A stretch of 32,696 nucleotides of DNA from Erysipelotrichaceae bacterium (GCA_017428765.1 JAFRQF010000033.1:1-32696); one strand, 5' to 3'; counted from the stretch's first letter, positions 7,879 through 15,443 are shown. A program made the numbers and translations. The notes: generated by a model not told the origin, from the letters alone.

Positions 7879-7911
7879 AGTCTCGTCATGGGTGTGATGA
7901 GACTTTTTCTT
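7879..7911 (+). terminator. Riboswitch-controlled terminator before metK
   Basis: AGTCTCGTCA (7879-7888) pairs with TGATGAGACT (7895-7904) with one G-U pair, followed by TTTTTCTT. It lies between the SAM-I aptamer and the metK ribosome site, the standard expression platform for this class. I could not trace the exact antiterminator pairing. Confidence 0.85.
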
Positions 7912-7930
7912 AGGTTAGAAGGAAGGACAA

Positions 7931-8953
7931 ATGAAATTATTTTCCAATGAGATCGTCTTCCGCGGACATCCCGACAAGGTCTGTGATCAGATCTCGTCAG
8001 CCATTCTGGATGAATGTCTGAGGAAGGACGAAGGCAGCCGCTGCGGCGTTGAGGTGATGGGAGGCAAAGGCAAGATCTTCATCACCGGTGAGATCACCAC
8101 CAAGGCGGACTTTGACGCGGCAGCGATCGCAAGAAGAGTCTTGCGTGACATCGGCTATCGCGATGACTATGAGATCATCGACAACATCGGCAAGCAGTCC
8201 GGAGACATCGCTCTGGGTACAAACGATGAGATCGCCGGTGCGGGTGACCAGGGCATGATGTTCGGTTATGCCTGCAACGATACGGACAGATATCTGCCAA
8301 AGGCGATGGTGATCTTACAGGAGCTTTCCAGAAAGTACGATGAGCTCGTTCACAGCCATGAGGATTTCTATCCGGATGGCAAAGCACAGATCACCGGAGT
8401 CTATGACGATGACTTCAATATCCTTTCGATCAAGGACTTCACGATCTCCTACAACAATTCCGAGAAAAACAGAAAAGTGACCGATGCGATGTTGAAAGAC
8501 ATCGCAGATGAGATCTGCGCACGCTACGGACTGAAGGTCGAACGCTATCTGATCAATCCGACGGGGCGTTTTGAGATCGGCGGTTTTGAGGGCGATGCCG
8601 GACTCACCGGCAGAAAGATCGTGGTCGATGCCTACCAGTCGTTTGCCAATGTGGGCGGCGGCTGCATGAACGGCAAGGATCCGACCAAAGTCGATCTTTC
8701 CGGTGCCTATATGGCCAGAAAGTATGCGAAGGAATTATTGAAGAAGTACGATCTGAAGTGGTGTGAGATCCAAATGTCTTATGCGATCGGTCTGAGAAGA
8801 CCGCTTGCCATCTACATCGATTCCGATAAGGGCAATTTCATGCCGGAAGAACAGATGTATGAAAGAGGCGAGCCGAAGCACATCATCGAAGAGCTCGATA
8901 TGAAACATATCTGCTACGAGAAGCAGGCGATGTTCGGCCATTTCTATGACTGA
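7931..8953 (+). CDS. metK: S-adenosylmethionine synthetase, short divergent form, 340 aa
   Basis: Makes S-adenosylmethionine from methionine and ATP. Visible motifs: GHPDKVCDQIS (residues 12-22, ATP/Met site), GEITTKADFD, GAGDQGMMFGYAC (the GAGDQG hexapeptide loop), NPTGRFEIGGFEGDAGLTGRK and GGGCMNGKDPTKVD (the P-loop-like phosphate site), ending MFGHFYD. Compared with the usual ~380-400 residues it is short, and several normally fixed positions differ (for example VGGGCMNGKDPT where HGGGAFSGKDPT is usual, and a start without the SESVSEGHPDK context). All main catalytic segments are present, so activity is likely. AGAAGGA precedes the ATG. Expression is governed by the upstream SAM-I riboswitch, which independently supports the call. 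Confidence 0.92.
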   Translation: MKLFSNEIVFRGHPDKVCDQISSAILDECLRKDEGSRCGVEVMGGKGKIFITGEITTKADFDAAAIARRVLRDIGYRDDYEIIDNIGKQSGDIALGTNDEIAGAGDQGMMFGYACNDTDRYLPKAMVILQELSRKYDELVHSHEDFYPDGKAQITGVYDDDFNILSIKDFTISYNNSEKNRKVTDAMLKDIADEICARYGLKVERYLINPTGRFEIGGFEGDAGLTGRKIVVDAYQSFANVGGGCMNGKDPTKVDLSGAYMARKYAKELLKKYDLKWCEIQMSYAIGLRRPLAIYIDSDKGNFMPEEQMYERGEPKHIIEELDMKHICYEKQAMFGHFYD

Positions 8954-8987
8954 CGAAGACCGGAGAGGAACACCGTCAGTCTTTTCT
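8948..8987 (+). terminator. Intrinsic terminator after metK
   Basis: GACTGACG (8948-8955) and CGTCAGTC (8974-8981) form an 8-bp stem with a long loop, followed by TTTTCTG. The left arm overlaps the metK stop codon. Confidence 0.7.
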
Positions 8988-9013
8988 GCAATCACGTATC
9001 GATAAAAAACAAA

Positions 9014-9052
9014 ACCTCCCGCTTCCTCATATATAATGAGGGAAAGGGAGGT
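9014..9052 (+). promoter_or_regulatory. Nested dyad over the promoter and ribosome site of the hydrolase gene
   Basis: ACCTCCC (9014-9020) is complementary to GGGAGGT (9046-9052), the Shine-Dalgarno of the following gene, and inside it CCTCAT (9025-9030) pairs with ATGAGG (9036-9041) around the TATAAT at 9032-9037. A transcript starting at this -10 box lacks the left arms and has a free ribosome site, whereas read-through RNA from metK would fold and hide it. Alternatively the inner dyad is a repressor operator. Confidence 0.45.
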
Positions 9053-9058
9053 GACTCT

Positions 9059-9715
9059 ATGTATGCGGCAGTAAACGGGACAAGGATCTATTATGAGATC
9101 ATCGGCAAGGGCAGACCTCTTTTGATGGTACATGGAAACGGCGAGGATCATAAGATCTTCGATGTCGCTGCAGGAAAACTGAGGGAACGCTATAAGGTCT
9201 ATCTGGTCGATCTGCGTGGCCATGGCAAATCCGACAGGATCGATGAGTATCACTACAGCGATATGGCGGAAGATCTGAATGTCTTCATGCGGATGCTCAA
9301 CATGAATGATGTCATCTATTACGGCTATTCCGACGGAGGCATCGTAGGACTTCTGCTGGCAATGAAAAGCGACAGGATCACCAGACTTTTCGTTTCCGGT
9401 GCCAACCTGAAGTTCAGGGGACTGACCAGACGCTGCCGTTTCATGATCGCCTCGAAATACCTCTTCACAAGAGATCCCAAGCTGAAGATGATGATGAAGG
9501 AACCGGATATCGATCTGATCGACCTTTCCCACATCAAGGCAAAGACCATGGTGCTGGCAGGAGAAAAGGACCTTGTCCGCTATGAGGAGTCCAAAAGTAT
9601 CGCCGATGCCATCCCGTATGCGACATTAAGGATCATCAACGGTGAAAACCATGGTTCGTATATCGTGCATTCGAAAAAGATCGCCGATATCCTCATGGAA
9701 GAGCTGAATGACTGA
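9059..9715 (+). CDS. Alpha/beta-fold hydrolase, 218 aa
   Basis: Cytoplasmic serine hydrolase of the alpha/beta fold. The oxyanion-hole motif HGNGED (25-30), the nucleophile elbow GYSDGG with Ser91, an acid at Asp171 (AGEKDLV) and His198 (NGENHGSY) form a complete catalytic triad in the expected order. No signal peptide. The cap domain is short, giving a compact enzyme of the esterase/BioH-like type; the substrate is not predictable. AGGGAGGTGA lies 5 nt before the ATG and TATAAT 22 nt before it. The HAD gene downstream has its own -10 box, so the two are neighbours rather than clearly one operon. Confidence 0.85.
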   Translation: MYAAVNGTRIYYEIIGKGRPLLMVHGNGEDHKIFDVAAGKLRERYKVYLVDLRGHGKSDRIDEYHYSDMAEDLNVFMRMLNMNDVIYYGYSDGGIVGLLLAMKSDRITRLFVSGANLKFRGLTRRCRFMIASKYLFTRDPKLKMMMKEPDIDLIDLSHIKAKTMVLAGEKDLVRYEESKSIADAIPYATLRIINGENHGSYIVHSKKIADILMEELND

Positions 9716-9733
9716 TCATCGAAAAAAAAGTGA

Positions 9734-9739
9734 TACAAT
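9734..9739 (+). promoter_or_regulatory. Extended -10 box before the Cof-type HAD gene
   Basis: TGATACAAT carries TACAAT at 9734-9739 with the upstream TG of an extended -10. The ATG is 9 nt downstream, leaving a leader of about 0-3 nt and no room for a functional Shine-Dalgarno sequence. Confidence 0.5.
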
Positions 9740-9748
9740 ATCACAGGT

Positions 9749-10573
9749 ATGAAAAAACAGATCAAAGCAGTAAGCTGTGATATCGATGCGACGCTGGTGG
9801 GCGATTACACCGGCGGCCTTTCCGATGCCAACCGCAAAGCATTGGAAGATCTCATGGATGCCGGTGTCAAAGTCGGACTTGCCTCGGGAAGGGCTTATGA
9901 GGATCTTAAGTCCTATCCGGAAAACTGGGGGATGAAAAGACCTTTTGATTTCTATATCGGACTTAATGGCGCATCTTTATATGATGATACGGTGAAAGAA
10001 AACAGGATCTTCTTTGAGATCGAGATCCCGCACATCAAACTGATCGTCGAAGAGATCGATAAGCTGGGTCTTGACTCTCACCTCTATGTGGATGGGGTCA
10101 CCCTGTTTTCCAAAGCTTCCGATCGCTTTCTGAAGATCAAGCAGACCAAGCATCGTGATTTCAGGGTCGTCGAAGATCTCTCCGAAATGTATGAAAAAAA
10201 GACATCCAAGATCCTGATCAACTGCGGTGATGAAAGGATGCCGGCGATACGGGAACACTTCAAGCCGATCCTGGAAATGACCGGAAACAATGTAAAACTC
10301 GTCAGGACTTCTCCCGGCTGCATGGAATTCGTTCCGGCAAAGGCCAATAAGTTCTATGCCCTGCAGAAGTATTGCGAAGCCCATGGCATCGATGTGAAAG
10401 ATGTTGCGGCGTTCGGCGATACGACCAATGACAATGAGATGATCGCCGGAGCGGGACTGGGCGTATGCATGTGCAACGGTTCCGATGACACCAAGGCACT
10501 GGCTGATGTGATCTCGGAATATCCGGCCAATGAAGACGGTTTCGCAAGGTTCATCGATACCTATATCCTGTAA
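9749..10573 (+). CDS. Cof-type HAD-superfamily phosphatase, 274 aa
   Basis: Haloacid dehalogenase-like phosphatase with the C2B cap typical of Cof/YidA enzymes acting on sugar phosphates or flavin/pyridoxal phosphates. Motif I is DIDATL (Asp11 nucleophile, Asp13 acid), where the usual glycine of DxDGT is alanine. Motif II is LASGRA (44-49); motif III is the Lys in AKANKFYAL; motif IV is GDTTNDNEMI. The cap occupies about residues 85-195. The length is normal. A run of A's then an extended -10 box precedes the ATG, and the leader seems almost absent. The substrate is unknown. It could be part of sugar-phosphate housekeeping together with the adjacent hydrolase, but nothing in the sequence proves it. 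Confidence 0.85.
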   Translation: MKKQIKAVSCDIDATLVGDYTGGLSDANRKALEDLMDAGVKVGLASGRAYEDLKSYPENWGMKRPFDFYIGLNGASLYDDTVKENRIFFEIEIPHIKLIVEEIDKLGLDSHLYVDGVTLFSKASDRFLKIKQTKHRDFRVVEDLSEMYEKKTSKILINCGDERMPAIREHFKPILEMTGNNVKLVRTSPGCMEFVPAKANKFYALQKYCEAHGIDVKDVAAFGDTTNDNEMIAGAGLGVCMCNGSDDTKALADVISEYPANEDGFARFIDTYIL

Positions 10574-10602
10574 ACATTCCATGAAGGGATGTTTTCTTTT
10601 TG

Positions 10603-10608
10603 TATAAT
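10603..10608 (+). promoter_or_regulatory. -10 box 7 nt before the ATPase ATG (leaderless type)
   Basis: TATAAT at 10603-10608 is followed by seven bases and the ATG at 10616, with no Shine-Dalgarno sequence. No good -35 is seen. Confidence 0.5.
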
Positions 10609-10615
10609 GAAGACG

Positions 10616-11353
10616 ATGGAAAGCTTATATATCAGAAGCGTACAGATCGAGGAAAGATTATCGGAAGATTCCTATCTTTCTCATATCCCTTCAATACGGC
10701 AGCTGGAAGAAAAGCCATTGGTCTTTGAAAAGCCCGTGAGTTTTTTTATCGGCGAAAACGGTTCGGGCAAGTCGACACTGATGGAAGCCATCGCCATCGC
10801 CATGGGATTCAATCCGGAAGGCGGCACCAAGAATTTCACGTTTTCAACGGATGACACCCACTCCGATCTTTATAAGCACATCCTGATAACAAGGAGCGCC
10901 TATCCCAAAGACGGTTTCTTTTTGAGAGCGGAGTCGTTCTATAATTTTGCGACCAACGTCAATAAGCTCGATGTGGGAGGAAGAGTTCCTCTGATCGATT
11001 ACTATGGCGGCAAGTCCTTACATGAGCAGTCACACGGGGAAAGTTTCCTGGCTCTGGTCAAGAACCGCTTTTCGGGAAAAGGACTCTACCTGCTCGATGA
11101 ACCGGAAGCTGCCTTATCGCCTTCAAGGCTGATGCAGCTGCTGGTATGCATCCATGATCTGGTCAGAAATGACAGCCAGTTCATCATCTCCACGCATTCG
11201 CCGATCCTGATGTCCTATCCGGATGCCGATCTTTTCGAACTGAGCGAAAATGGGATCGATAAAACATCATACGAACAGACCGAGCACTATCGGATCACCA
11301 AATCGTTCATCGACAAGCCGGAAGTGATGTACGCCCACCTGTTCGATGAGTAA
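10616..11353 (+). CDS. RecF/SMC-like predicted ATPase (COG3910 type), 245 aa
   Basis: Single ABC-type ATPase domain without membrane partner. Walker A is GENGSGKST (46-54), the signature-like region is HEQSHGESFLAL (~140-151), Walker B is LYLLDEPEAALSP (~159-171) and the H-loop is ISTHSPILMSYPDA. These match the predicted ATPases of COG3910, cytoplasmic proteins of unknown role related to the RecF/SMC/OLD head domain. A longer frame starts at 10589, but that start lies upstream of the -10 box, so translation should begin at 10616 (or the ATG at 10607 if the box is not used). No nuclease or toxin gene sits beside it, so a defence role is not supported. It ends at a shared terminator with the WYL regulator. 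Confidence 0.85.
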   Translation: MESLYIRSVQIEERLSEDSYLSHIPSIRQLEEKPLVFEKPVSFFIGENGSGKSTLMEAIAIAMGFNPEGGTKNFTFSTDDTHSDLYKHILITRSAYPKDGFFLRAESFYNFATNVNKLDVGGRVPLIDYYGGKSLHEQSHGESFLALVKNRFSGKGLYLLDEPEAALSPSRLMQLLVCIHDLVRNDSQFIISTHSPILMSYPDADLFELSENGIDKTSYEQTEHYRITKSFIDKPEVMYAHLFDE

Positions 11354-11358
11354 AAGAA

Positions 11359-11381
11359 AAAAAGATCACGAAGATCTTTTT
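11359..11381. terminator. Bidirectional terminator
   Basis: AAAAAGATC (11359-11367) and GATCTTTTT (11373-11381) form a perfect stem around ACGAA, between the convergent ATPase and WYL genes. The A/T tails supply U-tracts in both directions. Confidence 0.75.
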
Positions 11382-12345
11382 ACTGATAACGTCTGCTGAC
11401 TTCCTTGAGTTTTTTCAGGAAGTCTTTTTTTAAGCGTTCCGGTTCATGGATCGTGATGTGGTCCATGTACTGCTGGGCAAGATATAAGGCACCGGTATCG
11501 GATGTCTTCACGCGCAGGAAGAAATGATTATCATCATCGGGTATGATCGAGATCTGCGGTCCGAAGACATCGATCATCTGATCGATCGCATCACTGTCGC
11601 ATTTATAGGTAACATAGCCCATCTCACCGTTGTACATAAAGAGCTTGTTTCTGGCATATTCATAGGCATCGACATCTTTGGAAAGCGCACGGGCCTTTTC
11701 GTTTACCACAAGGGCGTCCTTCATGCGGTCGAGCCGGTAGTGGGTGAAACCTTCGTGATGCGTAGAAGTCGAGATCATGTAGGCTCTGGAATCGGCGTAG
11801 ACGATGTAGCGGGGCTCGACGATGTAAGGGTCGTTTCTTCGGGCGACGAGCTTTTTGTCGAGATCATATTTCAGATAGGTGAACTGTAAGACCTTGTGAT
11901 CGCGTATGGCTTCCGAAACGGCTTCGATGGTGTAAAGAAGCTGTCTGTTTGCCGTCTTCAAAGGATTGGCCATGTAGACCCTGTCGGTGAATTCCTTGGC
12001 CTGGTACTTCGATTGGGTGGAAAGAAGCTTCCTGATCAGCTCCTGGGACTGTTTCTGCGAGATGAAGTGGGAGGCGTGGATGGCGTTGCACAAAAGAAGG
12101 ACTTCGCCCTTGTCGAATTTCCTGCCTTCCAGATAATAGCCTTTGCGGTTGTCGTCATATTTAGAGATCTCATAGCCGCTGTCGGACAGCATCGCGATAT
12201 TGGAATAGATGGTCCTTCTTTCCAGTTTCAGACCGTATTGTGTTTCCAGATGACCTGCGATCTCATTCAAGGAAAGGGGGTGTTCCTCATCGGAATACTT
12301 CTGCAAGATGTCTAACATTGCCAGAGCACTTTGTTTCTTTTCCAT
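11380..12345 (-). CDS. WYL-domain transcriptional regulator, 321 aa
   Basis: DNA-binding regulator with an N-terminal winged helix (about residues 5-65, including LSLNEIAGHLE and ERRTIYSNIAML, the recognition helix) and a WYL ligand-sensing domain (~150-235; DPYIVEPRYIVYADSRAYMIS and THYRLDRM), followed by a WCX-like C-terminal domain. WYL proteins sense small ligands or nucleic-acid signals. The ATG at 12345 has AGAGGT 7 nt upstream. It is transcribed away from the transporter/amidase operon, so it is the obvious candidate for controlling it, but that is inference from layout. Confidence 0.88.
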   Translation of the reverse strand: MEKKQSALAMLDILQKYSDEEHPLSLNEIAGHLETQYGLKLERRTIYSNIAMLSDSGYEISKYDDNRKGYYLEGRKFDKGEVLLLCNAIHASHFISQKQSQELIRKLLSTQSKYQAKEFTDRVYMANPLKTANRQLLYTIEAVSEAIRDHKVLQFTYLKYDLDKKLVARRNDPYIVEPRYIVYADSRAYMISTSTHHEGFTHYRLDRMKDALVVNEKARALSKDVDAYEYARNKLFMYNGEMGYVTYKCDSDAIDQMIDVFGPQISIIPDDDNHFFLRVKTSDTGALYLAQQYMDHITIHEPERLKKDFLKKLKEVSRRYQ

Positions 12346-12464
12346 CGTTGTACCTCTTTTTCATAGTAACACGGTGGCGGGTTTTTGTGCCATAGGGAAA
12401 AACGCACATCCCTTGTGTGCACCATTCCTTATACAATATAGCCTTGTAAAAAAGATAGCCATGA

Positions 12465-12494
12465 TTGATGAAGAAACAAAAAAAGATTTACAAT
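12465..12494 (+). promoter_or_regulatory. Promoter of the transporter/amidase operon
   Basis: TTGATG (12465-12470), an 18-nt spacer and TACAAT (12489-12494), followed by AAGGGGGA and the ATG at 12521. Confidence 0.5.
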
Positions 12495-12504
12495 TGTGAG
12501 TAAA
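12487..12504 (+). promoter_or_regulatory. Candidate operator overlapping the -10 box
   Basis: TTTAC-N8-GTAAA inverted repeat covering the TACAAT box and the expected start of transcription of the GPH transporter gene. The divergent WYL regulator is the natural candidate to bind it. Only the outer five base pairs are symmetrical. Confidence 0.35.
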
Positions 12505-12520
12505 TAAGGGGGACAGCATA

Positions 12521-13909
12521 ATGGAAAAAGAAAACAAGAAGACCATCGGTCTTTTGGAAAAACTCGGTTTCATGAGTTTTTCGGCTTCGACCAATATCGT
12601 TTTCAATTTCAAAAGCACGTACTACAAATTCTTCCTGACCTCGATCCTGCTGATCGATCCGGTCGCTGCTTCCAATATGGCACTGGTCTCAACGTTCTGG
12701 GATATCGCCAACGATCCTCTGATCGGTGTCTGGGCAGACAATATCCGATTCAAGTCCGGTGAAAAAGTAAGACCGTGGCTCAAGTATATCGCCGTACCGT
12801 ATGCCGTAGGCATGGTGCTGCTGTTCACCGATTTCGGGGTGAGCGAAAGATGGGACATCATCCTCGGTCTGACGGTCTTCTTCTTTTATGAGATCGTCAA
12901 TACCTTCCGCGGCATCCCGTACAACGGCATGGGTGCTCTGGCTTCGCCGAACGATGAAGACCGCAAATCGATCAACGCCTTCCGATCGCTGGGTGCCTGC
13001 ATAGGATCGGGCATCGGTGCGGTCGCCGTACCGATGATCGTCAAGGCGTTCGGCGGTTTGAAAGATCACAAGGTCATCAATTCCTCGGATTCCCCGGCCA
13101 TTTTCAAGTCGGCAATGTTCATGGGCGTGCTGATCGTTCTGGGATGCCTGCTTCATTACTTCACGACGAAGGAAAGAGTCAGACAGGTATCCGACAATAC
13201 GGAGAAGGTCGGTATCGTCGATACGTATAAGATGCTGTTCAGATGCAAGTCCTGGGTCAGGAACATGTTCTATGTCATGTGCTATGGTGTTTCGACCTGC
13301 CTTCTGACCTCATCGATCACCTATTACTGTGCCTATGTTCTCAACAACTCTTCTCTGGCTACGCCGATCATGGCAGCATATCTGGTGGCGTCGATCGTCT
13401 TTTCGATCATCACACCGCGCATCGATTCGCTCCTGGGACGCAAAAAGGCGATGGGCCTGGCAGCCATATTGCAGGTCGTCGGCAAGATCCCGTTCATCTT
13501 AACACCCAAAAGTATCATCAACGCCTTCATCAATGCGGTATTTACCGGTATGGGTCTGACAATGACTTTCGTTTTGTTCAATACCAACCGCAACGCCATC
13601 TCCGATATCGTCGAAGTGCAGAACGGAAGACGTATGGATGCGATGGTCTCTACGGGCGATACTTTGGTCTCCAAGATCGCGGAAGCGGCCGTCGACAAGC
13701 TCTTTTTGGTCGCTCTGGCAGCTGCCGGCTTCTCGGCAAAACTGGCCGATGAGGGGCTCCTTCAGAACATCGCCACCCAGAATACGATCAATGCCTTATT
13801 AGGCTGGATCCCGGCACTTGTGGGCATCCTGATGTTTGTCTGCTGCATCGGCATCGATACCGATAAGGAACTAAGGGAAGCGATCGCCGAAAAGGGAGGC
13901 TACCGCTAA
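12521..13909 (+). CDS. GPH-family (MelB-like) MFS transporter, 462 aa
   Basis: Twelve-helix secondary transporter. Family signatures: an opening KLGFMSFSASTNIVFNF then helix 1, and the cation/sugar-site region FWDIANDPLIGVWADN with SGEKVRPWL (residues ~65-90), the MelB-type DxxNDPxxG and loop 2-3 R-P-W motif. The middle loop and GxxxALASPNDEDRKSINAFRS match loop 4-5 of glycoside-pentoside-hexuronide:cation symporters. The substrate is not deducible; GPH members import glycosides, but some relatives carry other compounds. A strong ribosome site AAGGGGGA precedes the ATG. The stop and the start of the amidase gene share one base (TAATG), so transporter and hydrolase are translationally coupled, suggesting that the hydrolase acts on the imported compound. 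Confidence 0.85.
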   Translation: MEKENKKTIGLLEKLGFMSFSASTNIVFNFKSTYYKFFLTSILLIDPVAASNMALVSTFWDIANDPLIGVWADNIRFKSGEKVRPWLKYIAVPYAVGMVLLFTDFGVSERWDIILGLTVFFFYEIVNTFRGIPYNGMGALASPNDEDRKSINAFRSLGACIGSGIGAVAVPMIVKAFGGLKDHKVINSSDSPAIFKSAMFMGVLIVLGCLLHYFTTKERVRQVSDNTEKVGIVDTYKMLFRCKSWVRNMFYVMCYGVSTCLLTSSITYYCAYVLNNSSLATPIMAAYLVASIVFSIITPRIDSLLGRKKAMGLAAILQVVGKIPFILTPKSIINAFINAVFTGMGLTMTFVLFNTNRNAISDIVEVQNGRRMDAMVSTGDTLVSKIAEAAVDKLFLVALAAAGFSAKLADEGLLQNIATQNTINALLGWIPALVGILMFVCCIGIDTDKELREAIAEKGGYR

Positions 13910-15063
13910 TGAATCCGCATGCCTATCTGCAGGATGAAAAGCAAGTCGAAGCCGTCGAGTCGATCACAAGAGTCGATGAAGCCGGCCATCTCTATGCGAT
14001 GAAGGCAGACTATGATTATTATGATCTGCCGGAGGCTTTCAAAGCCTACATCGATGCGGGCTGTTCGTGTTTTGTGACCAAGGACCTCGACGGACACGTG
14101 CTGTTTTGCCGCAACTATGACTTCTCCCATTTTCCGGACAACGACAGAAGCAAGGAGCGTAGCGGCCTCAATGTGATCGTTGAGACGAACAATCCCAAAG
14201 CGAAGTATAAGACCTTAGGCGTTTCCGATGCCTACTGGCTGGATTTTAAGAACGGGTCGTTTTATGAAGGCAAGGCCGATGACGGAAAGAGCGATGTCTC
14301 ATCGTTCGTACTTTGTCCGATGATCTGCATGGACGGCATGAACGAGAAAGGTCTGGCACTTGCCATACTGGCTTTAGGCGTAAGGGCCGACTGGCAAGAG
14401 ATCCCCTACGACAGCTATGAAGAAAAGATGAATGAGTATAAGTCGAACCTCTTCATGGATGTATCCGGGCAAGAGCCCGATCCTTACTGGATGCCGGCAA
14501 CGCTTGGCTCGGTGGCTGTCAATACGGCGGATAAGAAGGCCTGGATCGCCACGATGGAACTGATCGAAACAAGGGCGGAAGGAAAACCGACGCTCCTTCA
14601 TCCGATACTGATGCGCATGGCTCTGGATAACTGTGCGAACGTCGAAGAGGCTGTCGGCTTGTTTTCCAAGTACAATGTCAAAGGCGCCATGCCCGGTGCC
14701 GATTACCACATCCTTGTCGCAGATGACAAGGGCAGGTCCGTGCTGATCGAGTGGGATGGCGATGAGATGAAAGTGACGGATATCGATCATGCGACCAACC
14801 ACTATGTCTGCAAGGAAGATCTTTTCTTTAAGGATGGCTGCGGCAGGGACGAGTGTCTCAAGGCCGGTCTTTTCCGTACCAGGAACGTCGGTATGTCCAA
14901 AGACTATGCCAGGGATCTGTTGAAGATCGTCGTCCAGGATCCTTCAAACAGGATCGACCGATCCAAGACCCAGTATTCCTGCATCTACGACCTGACGGAA
15001 AAGTCGATGCGGATCTTCTCCTATGGCGATCTTGAAAAATACTGGACCTATTCGATCAAATGA
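13909..15063 (+). CDS. Ntn-hydrolase of the choloylglycine hydrolase/linear amide C-N hydrolase family, 384 aa
   Basis: Cytoplasmic (no signal peptide) amidase-like protein. The nucleophile region CSCFVTKDLDGHVLFCRNYDF reproduces the bile-salt-hydrolase spacing: Cys52 (Cys2 of BSH), Arg68 (Arg18, +16) and Asp71 (Asp21, +19). GLALAILALG and NTADKKAWIATMEL are the following beta strands. Unlike true bile salt hydrolases it keeps about 51 residues before the nucleophile, so either autocatalytic removal of this propeptide (as in penicillin acylase relatives) or a non-processed variant is implied. It is translationally coupled to the GPH transporter upstream. Possible substrates are N-acyl amino acids, bile-acid amides, acyl-homoserine lactones or beta-lactams; none is proven. 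The gene ends at a clear terminator. Confidence 0.8.
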   Translation: MNPHAYLQDEKQVEAVESITRVDEAGHLYAMKADYDYYDLPEAFKAYIDAGCSCFVTKDLDGHVLFCRNYDFSHFPDNDRSKERSGLNVIVETNNPKAKYKTLGVSDAYWLDFKNGSFYEGKADDGKSDVSSFVLCPMICMDGMNEKGLALAILALGVRADWQEIPYDSYEEKMNEYKSNLFMDVSGQEPDPYWMPATLGSVAVNTADKKAWIATMELIETRAEGKPTLLHPILMRMALDNCANVEEAVGLFSKYNVKGAMPGADYHILVADDKGRSVLIEWDGDEMKVTDIDHATNHYVCKEDLFFKDGCGRDECLKAGLFRTRNVGMSKDYARDLLKIVVQDPSNRIDRSKTQYSCIYDLTEKSMRIFSYGDLEKYWTYSIK

Positions 15064-15066
15064 AAT

Positions 15067-15096
15067 GACGCTGTCTGTGATGACGGCGTCTTTTAT
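15067..15096 (+). terminator. Terminator after the amidase gene
   Basis: GACGCTGTC (15067-15075) and GACGGCGTC (15082-15090) pair with one G-U, followed by TTTTAT. Confidence 0.75.
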
Positions 15097-15124
15097 ACAT
15101 TACATAATATGTTTCTTATGAGAG

Positions 15125-15345
15125 TCACTCCGTTTTGAGGACGCTTTCCTTCAGATACGAAAGGAAGATCTTGCCGGCCCTTGAAAAGAAGGGGCTTTTT
15201 TATAGATGATCCTGTGATTCTGGAAGACCGGCGGATCCAGGGGGACGAATCTGAGGCCTTCATCTTTTTTGAGTTCTTCGATCGTGAAACAGTTACCGCC
15301 TTCGTTTTGACCAGGATCTCGGTTTCCCTGTCTCAAAGAAGGAAG
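15125..15345 (-). pseudogene. C-terminal remnant of a LysR-type regulator
   Basis: On the minus strand the peptide EELKKDEGLRFVPLDPP followed by HRIIYKK resembles the last part of a LysR substrate-binding domain. After the codons for HRIIYKK the reading frame must shift by one at the six-T run near 15195-15202 to continue as PFFSRAGKIFLSYLKE and reach the TGA at 15125-15127. No DNA-binding domain exists nearby: the upstream side is occupied by a plus-strand gene. This is a broken fragment, not a gene. The stretch 15097-15443 holds this remnant and the promoter of the next gene, and nothing else that I can support. Confidence 0.55.
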
Positions 15346-15413
15346 GCATGTTAACAATAATAGCGCATCATCGGAATTTTTCTGATCTTATGGAATCCGG
15401 CGATGTTTCAGCC

Positions 15414-15419
15414 TATAAT
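15414..15419 (+). promoter_or_regulatory. -10 box of the two-TM membrane protein gene
   Basis: TATAAT 24 nt before the ATG at 15444, followed by a GGGAGGA ribosome site. No clear -35. Confidence 0.45.
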
Positions 15420-15443
15420 GAAAGAAACGGGAGGAAACGCAGT

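Noticed and set aside
8735..9532. 265-aa open frame on the minus strand across metK and the hydrolase
   Set aside because: It is antisense to two well-supported genes, has no ribosome site or family motif and its composition is that of a shadow frame.
10616..11353. COG3910-like ATPase considered as an OLD-type or Gabija-type defence component
   Set aside because: No nuclease domain is fused and no partner gene is adjacent; it matches a solitary ATPase family.
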